Shown here: in pieces, positions 58,667 to 64,000 of the stretch
How the letters are laid out: each line of letters opens with the position of its first letter
How positions within the stretch are numbered: position 1 is the first letter of the stretch
DNA from: DATBGO01 sp963695645
GTDB lineage: Bacteria > Actinomycetota > Actinomycetes > Streptosporangiales > Streptosporangiaceae
Length of the DNA: 64,000 bases
Assembly: GCA_963695645.1 (NCBI GenBank)
Contig: CAVOHC010000012.1
Location: forward strand, 1,302,001 to 1,366,000
Direction of reading: 5' to 3'
Made by a program: the position numbers and the translations under genes
The notes under the pieces: model-generated
Told to the model about the DNA's origin: nothing
The model's input: only the letters and a program-made list of their open reading frames with translations
Database searches by the model: none

Positions 58667-59706
58667 AGAAAGTCAGTCTGGTTACGGCGGCGTTAGCGCT
58701 GCTGGTGTTATTCGGCCCGGGCGCCGCGTCCGGCGCGCAAGCGGCCGCGGCGCGGGCGGGGGGCGGCGCGCGGGCAGCAGGGGGAGCGCGGGCGGTGCGC
58801 GCCATGCGGACGGTCAGTGCCATGCGGACGGTCAGTGCCGTGCGGGCGGCGAACGGCGGGCCGGGAAGCGGATGCTACGCGGTCCGGACCCCGACTGGCT
58901 GGCAGATCGTCTGCCGTAGCGGTGGCGGGTCACCGGACGGGCCTGGCGGCCCTGGCGGCCCTGGCGGGCCTGGCGGCCCTGGCGGGCCTGGCGGCCCTGG
59001 TGGCCCTGGCGGTTCTGGCCTGCCTGGCTCCCCCGGCTACGCCCTAAGCTCAACCTGCACGCTGGAGCCGCCCGGGGCGATGACGCCCCCGTACCCCGCG
59101 CCAGCAGGCCAGGTGTGGATGCGCACGGTGTGCACGTCCGTCGGGTTGTATGGCACTGCCCCGGCGCCCGGCGGCCTGGTCCTTGTGCCGACCGGATCGA
59201 CCACCGCGACGCCGGGCGTTTCCCCCCAGGAAGCGCTGCAAATGGCGCTCGCCCAGCTGAATGTGCCCGCGCCCACCGTGTCGACGGCTCCGCCGCGGGG
59301 CCATGACGGCCTGGTCGGCCTGCCGGAATGGTTCTGGGTCACGAACTGGCACCCGATGCCAGCGGGCGCGGCGGTCGGCCCGGTGTGGGCGAAGATCAGG
59401 GCGGTTCCTGAGCGGCTGACCTTCTCGCCGGGCGGCGGCCTGCCGAGCGTGTCCTGCCGCGGCCCTGGCCTGCCGTACGACCGGAAGCTGCCTGCCAGCG
59501 CCCAGCACTCGGCGTGCTCCTACATCTACCGTCAGTCCTCTGCGCTGCAGCCGGGCGGTGCTTACACAGCGTCGGTGTCGGTCACCTGGACAGCGACCTG
59601 GATCGAGTCGGACGGAGTCCAGGGAGAAGTGAACCCGCCCCTGCAGGTACACACGTCGTTCGCGGTGCCGGTCGCGGAGGGCCAGGCATTGGTGAACACG
59701 CCATGA
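58654..59706 (+). CDS. Secreted Gly/Pro-rich protein of the Tad operon
   Basis: A signal peptide (KKVSLVTAALALLVLFGPGA) precedes an Ala/Arg low-complexity stretch with 18-bp repeats (AMRTVS units), a Cys pair (GCYAVRTPTGWQIVC), about nine GGP triplets from a 9-bp DNA repeat (58939-59018), and a folded C-terminal domain (PQEALQMALAQLNVPAPTVS, GLPEWFWVTNWHPMPAG, a Cys pair, VSVTWTATWIESDG). The WFW/TWTATW domain resembles other secreted proteins encoded beside actinobacterial tad genes. Role in pilus assembly inferred from overlaps on both sides. Confidence 0.7.
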   Translation: MRALKKVSLVTAALALLVLFGPGAASGAQAAAARAGGGARAAGGARAVRAMRTVSAMRTVSAVRAANGGPGSGCYAVRTPTGWQIVCRSGGGSPDGPGGPGGPGGPGGPGGPGGPGGPGGSGLPGSPGYALSSTCTLEPPGAMTPPYPAPAGQVWMRTVCTSVGLYGTAPAPGGLVLVPTGSTTATPGVSPQEALQMALAQLNVPAPTVSTAPPRGHDGLVGLPEWFWVTNWHPMPAGAAVGPVWAKIRAVPERLTFSPGGGLPSVSCRGPGLPYDRKLPASAQHSACSYIYRQSSALQPGGAYTASVSVTWTATWIESDGVQGEVNPPLQVHTSFAVPVAEGQALVNTP

Positions 59707-60422
59707 GCGGCATCGACCCAGGGCCGGGCCTGGGCACCGCGTTTCATCCCGAGCCCGGCCCTGGCGGAAATGGCGCGCTGCCGCGTCCCGGGGCGCTGCG
59801 CGGGCTGCCGCGGCGCAGGCGCCCCGCGATGATCGCGCTCGCGGTAGCGCTGGTCGGAGCCGGGATACTGGCGAGCGCCGCGTTGTACCAGCGCGCCGAT
59901 CACCGGGTGCCGGTGCTCATGACGACCGCCGCGGTGCCGGCCGGCTCGGTGATCACAGCCGCCGACGTCGGCACCACGACCATCGTCGCGGGACCCGGCC
60001 TGCGCGACATCCCGGCACGGCAGCTGAGCCAGGTCACCGGCCTGGTCGCCGCCGTCTCGCTGCGGCCTGGCACGCTGCTGGCACCGGACGAGCTGACCAC
60101 GTCGCTGCCGCCGGCCAGGGGACAGGTCATGGTGTCGCTCCCGCTGAAGCCGCAGTCGGTTCCCGCCAGCGGGCTTCAGCCCGGCGATCACGTGCTGGTC
60201 GCCGGCACGCCTGGCTACCAGGGACAAAGCGGCTCAGGTGGTCCGGCGTCCGTCCTCACCCAGCCAGTGCCCGGCATGGTCGAAGCCGTAGACACCGTGC
60301 CTGATCAGGATGGCTTCGACGTCGTGGACTTGCTGGTCGCCCAATCCGAAGGAGCCTCGCTGGCGAAACAGGACTCAACCGGACAGATCGAGCTGATCGT
60401 GACCAGCCGGAGCTCCAGGTGA
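59703..60422 (+). CDS. SAF-domain protein (CpaB/RcpC-like)
   Basis: This 239-aa protein has one N-terminal membrane helix (RPAMIALAVALVGAGILASA) and a SAF domain (about residues 70-135: VLMTTAAVPAGSVITAADVG, LRPGTLLAPDEL), then a beta-rich part (VMVSLPLKPQSVPASGLQPG, DHVLVAGTP). CpaB/RcpC proteins act at the cell envelope in Flp pilus assembly. ATG overlaps the upstream stop (ATGA), and its own stop overlaps the next GTG. Confidence 0.82.
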   Translation: MSGIDPGPGLGTAFHPEPGPGGNGALPRPGALRGLPRRRRPAMIALAVALVGAGILASAALYQRADHRVPVLMTTAAVPAGSVITAADVGTTTIVAGPGLRDIPARQLSQVTGLVAAVSLRPGTLLAPDELTTSLPPARGQVMVSLPLKPQSVPASGLQPGDHVLVAGTPGYQGQSGSGGPASVLTQPVPGMVEAVDTVPDQDGFDVVDLLVAQSEGASLAKQDSTGQIELIVTSRSSR

Positions 60423-61219
60423 GCGTCTACGCGCTCGTGTCCGCAGGCGGGTCGCCAGGCGTCACCACGTCGACGCTCGCGCTCACGCTCGGCTGGCCGT
60501 CCCAGGTCATTCTCGCCGAATGCGACCCGAGCGGCGGTGACATCCTGGCCGGGCTGTTCGCCGGGCACCTGCCGGCCACCAAGGGCCTGGCGCCGCTCGC
60601 GCTGGCGGCCGGCCAGAGCCCGGACGCGGCGACCGCGGCGCTGTGGCACCAGCTGATCGAGCTGGACGACGAGCGTGGCAGGCTGCTGCTGGCCGGCGTC
60701 TCCGACCCGAGGCAGGGCGCCGGGCTGGCGGCCGCCTGGCCAGTCCTCGCGACCGCGCTGGCCGCGCTGCCCGCGGACGTCATCGCTGACTGCGGCCGCC
60801 TTGACGCCGCCGCGCCGCCCTACGTCCTCACCGTCGCGGCCGTCGCTGTCCTGGTCATGCGGCCATCGCTGCGGCAGGTAAGCAGGGCAAGGGCGCGGAT
60901 CGAGATGCTCTCCCAGATCATGGGCGGACCGGGCCGGGTCAGGCTGCTGCTGGTGGGGGAGGGCACGCACTCGGCGCGGGACATCGGGAACGCGCTTGGC
61001 GTCGCGATAGCCGGATCCCTCCCGCAGGACAGGAAGACCGCAGCGGTGCTGTCGGACGGCGCAGGAGGGCGCCGCGGGCTGTCGACCAGGCCGCTCATCC
61101 GGACCGCGGGCGGGGTCGGCCGCAGCCTGCGCGCCATCGTGGCGGCATGCGGGCAGCCGGGACAGCCCGGGCATGAGCAGGCACTGGCCCAGTCCCGGGA
61201 AGCGAGCGCGGCGCCATGA
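60419..61219 (+). CDS. CpaE/TadZ-like ParA-family protein with degenerate Walker A
   Basis: The 266-aa product has the MinD/ParA layout: ALVSAGGSPGVTTSTLALTL in place of the deviant Walker A (KGGxGKT), AECDPSGGDILAGLF, VIADCGRLDAAAPPYV. The Walker lysines are absent (GSPGVTT), so ATP hydrolysis is doubtful; a scaffold role as in some TadZ proteins is likely. TadZ/CpaE places the pilus machine at the pole. Coupled by GTGA and ATGA overlaps to its neighbours. Confidence 0.8.
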   Translation: MSVYALVSAGGSPGVTTSTLALTLGWPSQVILAECDPSGGDILAGLFAGHLPATKGLAPLALAAGQSPDAATAALWHQLIELDDERGRLLLAGVSDPRQGAGLAAAWPVLATALAALPADVIADCGRLDAAAPPYVLTVAAVAVLVMRPSLRQVSRARARIEMLSQIMGGPGRVRLLLVGEGTHSARDIGNALGVAIAGSLPQDRKTAAVLSDGAGGRRGLSTRPLIRTAGGVGRSLRAIVAACGQPGQPGHEQALAQSREASAAP

Positions 61220-62646
61220 CAGAGCTCAAGTGGCCGCCTCCGGCCTTTCTGCACGGCCAGGCGCCCGTAGGGCCCGCGCCGGCGCAGGCAACGCCCGGGC
61301 AGGCAGCGCCGGGGCAGGCAGCGGCGAGGCATGCTGCGGCCGGGCTCGGCGGCGATTGGCTGCGCCGCGCCGTCACGGACATCCTTGACGTGATCGCTGG
61401 CCGGCTGGATGACGGCGCCGGGCCGGAAGAGGTAATGCCGCTGATCCGCGAGGCGGTCCGGGCCTGGGCTGAGCAGCAGGCCAGGGCGGGTGCGATCATC
61501 CCGGCCCCAGCCGACCGGGATGCGCTGGCCCAGGCTGTCTACGACCAGCGTTACGGGCTCGGACCGCTCGCCGGGTACCTGCGGGATCCGCAGGTCGAGA
61601 ACGTGGACGTCAATGGCTGTGACCAGGTGTGGATCACATACTCCACCGGGGAGCGCGTCGCCGGGCCGCCGGTCGCCGCCAGCGATGAGGCGCTGACCGC
61701 GATGATCCGCAACTGGGCGGTGCGCGGCGGCCAGACGGCGCGGGATTTCTCGGCTGCCGCGCCGCTGGTCAGCGTCGCGCTGGCGGATGGCACCCGGATG
61801 ACCGCCACGATGTCGGTGACGCCGCGGCCGTGCCTGTCCCTGCGCAGGCATGGTCAGCGGGAAGTGAGCATGGCCAGGCTGATCCAGCTGGGCACGATCG
61901 ACGCGACGGTGGCCGGTTTCCTTTCCGCCGCGGTCAAGAGCCGCTGCAACATCATTGTCACGGGCGCGGTGAATGCCGGGAAGACCACCCTGCTCCGGGC
62001 CCTGGCCAGCGAGATCCCGCCGGTCGAGCGGATAGCCACCCTGGAGAGCGAGTATGAGCTCTTCCTGCACGGCAGGACGCAGCACCCCGATGTGATCGCG
62101 TTCGAGGCGCGGGAGGCCAACTCCGAGGGCGCTGGCGGCATCTCGCTGCATGACCTGATCGCGCACGCGCTGCGGCACAACCCGCAGCGCATCCTGGTCG
62201 GTGAGGTGCGGCGCAGCGAGATCATGCCGATGCTGGAAGCGATGAACTCCGGCCAGGAAGGCTCGATGTGCACGCTGCACGCGAACTCCCCGGCCGAGGT
62301 GTTCGACCGCATCCTGATCCTCGGGCTGCGCGGCGGCCTTGCGCTCGGCGAGCGGGCCATCCACATTCTGGTCGGCATGGCCATCGACTTGGTGGTGCAC
62401 GTGCGGAAACGGCACGACGGGCAGCGCACGGTCCGCTACGTCTCGGAGATCCTGGAGGTCTTGCCGCCGGGCGACACTGAGCGCCCGGCCATCAACAGGG
62501 TCTTCCTCCCTGAGGGCCCGGGCGGCCGGGCGGTTGCGGCGCACACCCCCTCGCCGGCGCTGCTGGCCAAGCTGGTGCCCGGCGGCTTCGACCCAGGCCT
62601 GCTCGATCAGCACCGTGCGATAGCCAGGGCGGGAGGCTGGCGATGA
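61216..62646 (+). CDS. tadA: Tad/Flp pilus assembly ATPase
   Basis: This 476-aa secretion ATPase (CpaF/TadA, GspE family) has an N-terminal domain (YGLGPLAGYLRDPQVENVDV, NGCDQVWI), Walker A IIVTGAVNAGKTTLLRALAS, Asp box ERIATLESEYELFL, Walker B RILVGEVRRSEIMPMLEAMN and His box GSMCTLHANSPAEV. It powers extension of Flp pili. The first 45 residues carry a QATPG/QAAPG 15-bp repeat and may be disordered. Confidence 0.92.
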   Translation: MTELKWPPPAFLHGQAPVGPAPAQATPGQAAPGQAAARHAAAGLGGDWLRRAVTDILDVIAGRLDDGAGPEEVMPLIREAVRAWAEQQARAGAIIPAPADRDALAQAVYDQRYGLGPLAGYLRDPQVENVDVNGCDQVWITYSTGERVAGPPVAASDEALTAMIRNWAVRGGQTARDFSAAAPLVSVALADGTRMTATMSVTPRPCLSLRRHGQREVSMARLIQLGTIDATVAGFLSAAVKSRCNIIVTGAVNAGKTTLLRALASEIPPVERIATLESEYELFLHGRTQHPDVIAFEAREANSEGAGGISLHDLIAHALRHNPQRILVGEVRRSEIMPMLEAMNSGQEGSMCTLHANSPAEVFDRILILGLRGGLALGERAIHILVGMAIDLVVHVRKRHDGQRTVRYVSEILEVLPPGDTERPAINRVFLPEGPGGRAVAAHTPSPALLAKLVPGGFDPGLLDQHRAIARAGGWR

Positions 62647-63530
62647 CGCTGCTCGCTGCGCTGGCAGGCGCGGCCATAATCGGCGGCCTTGTGCTCTTCG
62701 TTGCCGAGATCTTCCGGCGGGCGCCCGCGCCGGGCAAGCCGCCCGGGAGGCGGCTGTTCGGCGGCTCGCTATCGTCAGGGCAGGGGAGCCGGATCCTGAT
62801 CGCGCTGGTGGCCGGGTTCGCCGTCCTGGCACTGACCAGGTGGCCCGTCGCCGCGGTAGCCGTTGGCGCTGGAGTTGTCTTCCTGCCGCGGCTGACGCTG
62901 ACCGGCAACCAGCGGAAGCGCACCGCGAGGCTGGAGGGCCTGGAGCAGTGGATCAGGCGGCTCGCCGACTTGCTCACCGCGAGCAAGGGCCTGGAAGAGG
63001 CCATCGAGGCCAGTGCCCGCTCGGCACCGGCCGCGATAGCGGAGCCGGTGACCGCCCTGGCCCGCAGGCTATCGGCGCGCACCGGGGCCGAGACAGCCCT
63101 GCGCGCCTTCGCCGCCGACATCGACGACCCGGCCGGTGACCGGATTGCCGCCGCCCTGATCATCGCCACGGGCCGGCGGGGCGGGGCGGTCCGCGACGTG
63201 CTCAACGCGCTGGCGGGATTACTGGCCAGGGATGTGGCAGCACGGCGCGAGATCGAGGCCGAGCGTGCCCAGCATCTGACCACCGTCAGGTGGATCGCGG
63301 GTTTCGTCGGAGGGTTCACCGTCTTCGCGTTGCTGAACAGGCATTACTCGGCGCCATATGGCAGCGCCCTGGGCGAGCTCGTGCTCGCGCTGGTGGCGGG
63401 TCTGTACGCGGCGGGACTGGCCTGGCTGCATCACCTCGGCTCTATCCCGGCACCCGGCCGTTTCCTGAACCAGCCCGGACAGCGGCAGGCTGCCAGCGCG
63501 GATCTGGCGGCTCAGGGCAGGTCACGATGA
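62643..63530 (+). CDS. tadB: Tad pilus inner-membrane platform protein TadB-like
   Basis: This 295-aa GspF-type protein has membrane helices near 1-25, 55-85 and two at the C-terminus (TVRWIAGFVGGFTVFALLN, LGELVLALVAGLYAAGLAWL) around a cytosolic T2SSF domain (LEQWIRRLADLLTASKGLEE, DDPAGDRIAAALIIATGRRG). It forms the membrane platform on which TadA acts. Overlaps tadA and tadC by 4 nt each. Confidence 0.88.
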   Translation: MTLLAALAGAAIIGGLVLFVAEIFRRAPAPGKPPGRRLFGGSLSSGQGSRILIALVAGFAVLALTRWPVAAVAVGAGVVFLPRLTLTGNQRKRTARLEGLEQWIRRLADLLTASKGLEEAIEASARSAPAAIAEPVTALARRLSARTGAETALRAFAADIDDPAGDRIAAALIIATGRRGGAVRDVLNALAGLLARDVAARREIEAERAQHLTTVRWIAGFVGGFTVFALLNRHYSAPYGSALGELVLALVAGLYAAGLAWLHHLGSIPAPGRFLNQPGQRQAASADLAAQGRSR

Positions 63531-64000
63531 ATTTGTGGGTAATCGCCGCGGGCCTGCTTGGCGGCCTGGGGATCTTCCTGGTGGTCAGGGAGATCGTGCC
63601 GGCCGCCGCGCGGCTGGATGCCGCGCTCGGCCGGATGGACTCGGCAGCCGACGTAGCGGATCAAGGAATCACGGTATCCCGCAGGCTAGCGCACCGGATG
63701 GCCGCGGAATTGCGGTGGCTGCCGGTACCCTCGGCCGACCTCGCCCTGCTCGGGAAGGACCGCGAGGCCTGGATCGCCAGCAAAGTGACCTGCGGGGTCC
63801 TCGGGCTCGCATGTCCAGCGGTAATCGGCAGCCTGGCGGCGCTGGCCGGCACCGCCACGCCCCCCGTGGTTCCCGTCGTTGCCTCGCTGGCCTGCGGTGC
63901 GGCGCTGTTCTTCGCCCCTGACCTGGTCACCAGGGTCAATGCGGCAGAGAAACGGGCCGATTTCCGGCATGCGCTCACCAGCTACCTGGACCTGGTCTCG
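63527..64000 (+). CDS. tadC: Tad pilus inner-membrane protein TadC-like (cut by window edge)
   Basis: ATG 63527 overlaps the tadB stop. The visible 158 codons have an N-terminal helix (LWVIAAGLLGGLGIFLVV), a charged segment (LLGKDREAWIASKVTCGVLG), two further helices ending ALFFAPDLVTRVNAAEKRAD, and FRHALTSYLDLVS, the start of a T2SSF domain (typical 'FRxALxxYLDLV'). It is the second platform protein of the Tad machine. Genes for the Flp pilin and pseudopilins are presumably beyond the window. Confidence 0.88.
   Translation, partial: MNLWVIAAGLLGGLGIFLVVREIVPAAARLDAALGRMDSAADVADQGITVSRRLAHRMAAELRWLPVPSADLALLGKDREAWIASKVTCGVLGLACPAVIGSLAALAGTATPPVVPVVASLACGAALFFAPDLVTRVNAAEKRADFRHALTSYLDLVS

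Noticed and set aside
60820..62832. 670-codon minus-strand frame opposite tadA
   Set aside because: Antisense shadow of the pilus ATPase, low-complexity composition.

Overview
The window is very GC-rich DNA from an actinomycete (Actinomycetota). The evidence is dense codon use with GTG and TTG starts, frequent 4-nt ATGA/GTGA gene overlaps, several probable leaderless transcripts (TANNNT, 6-7 nt, then the start codon), an F420/Ddn-type nitroreductase, an actinobacterial lysine 6-transaminase, an NdgR-like IclR regulator beside leuCD, a citramalate synthase, a DyP/encapsulin pair and a Tad/Flp pilus operon. A Streptosporangiales- or Trebonia-like soil actinomycete would fit, but the sequence alone does not fix the genus.

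Layout. 1-6.6 kb: partial Ddn-like gene, MarR plus a fused ABC exporter, gene debris (methyltransferase and hydrolase fragments), a NYN/OST-HTH RNase-like protein coupled to a SAM methyltransferase, and a divergent TetR with a double operator. 6.8-18.8 kb: divergent ProA-like and ProB-like enzymes, an SDR epimerase, then a minus-strand block of fused 2-oxoacid dehydrogenase E1, aldehyde dehydrogenase, lysine 6-transaminase, phosphoribulokinase and class I fructose bisphosphatase. 19-28 kb: NhaA-DsbA fusion, VC0807-like protein, MarR/EamA exporter pair, AbrB/RelE-like toxin-antitoxin pair, PspA, a universal stress protein and decayed genes. 28-41.7 kb: two PNPOx-like proteins, a homocysteine methyltransferase/sarcosine oxidase-like pair, malic enzyme, GlgX, an AlkA-like glycosylase, a frameshifted ALDH7, a secreted three-repeat protein and an EEP-family enzyme. 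42-43.9 kb: DyP peroxidase and its encapsulin.

43.9-56.9 kb is the branched-chain amino-acid region: ilvE, ndgR-like, leuCD, then ilvB-ilvN-ilvC-leuB-cimA-ilvD. Isoleucine carbon would come from citramalate. ilvB has a textbook attenuator: a leader peptide rich in Ile, Val and Leu, a hairpin, then a terminator with a T-run. Upstream of ilvE lies a duplicated unit that I do not recognise: leader peptide, hairpin, and a small protein with a shared SNQP...DRRDNGG core.

56.9-58 kb is debris (KdpE-like and OB-fold remnants). 58-64 kb is a Tad/Flp pilus assembly operon (lipoprotein, secreted Gly/Pro-rich protein, SAF/CpaB-like, CpaE-like, TadA, TadB, TadC) that runs off the window.

Two genome-style signals stand out. 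(i) At six or more gene ends the stop codon and its flanks are tandemly repeated in units of 16-23 bp, none a multiple of three, whereas repeats inside reading frames are multiples of three. (ii) Several biosynthetic genes (leuB, ilvD, ilvE, fbp, proA-like) are preceded by micro-ORFs whose stop overlaps the next start.
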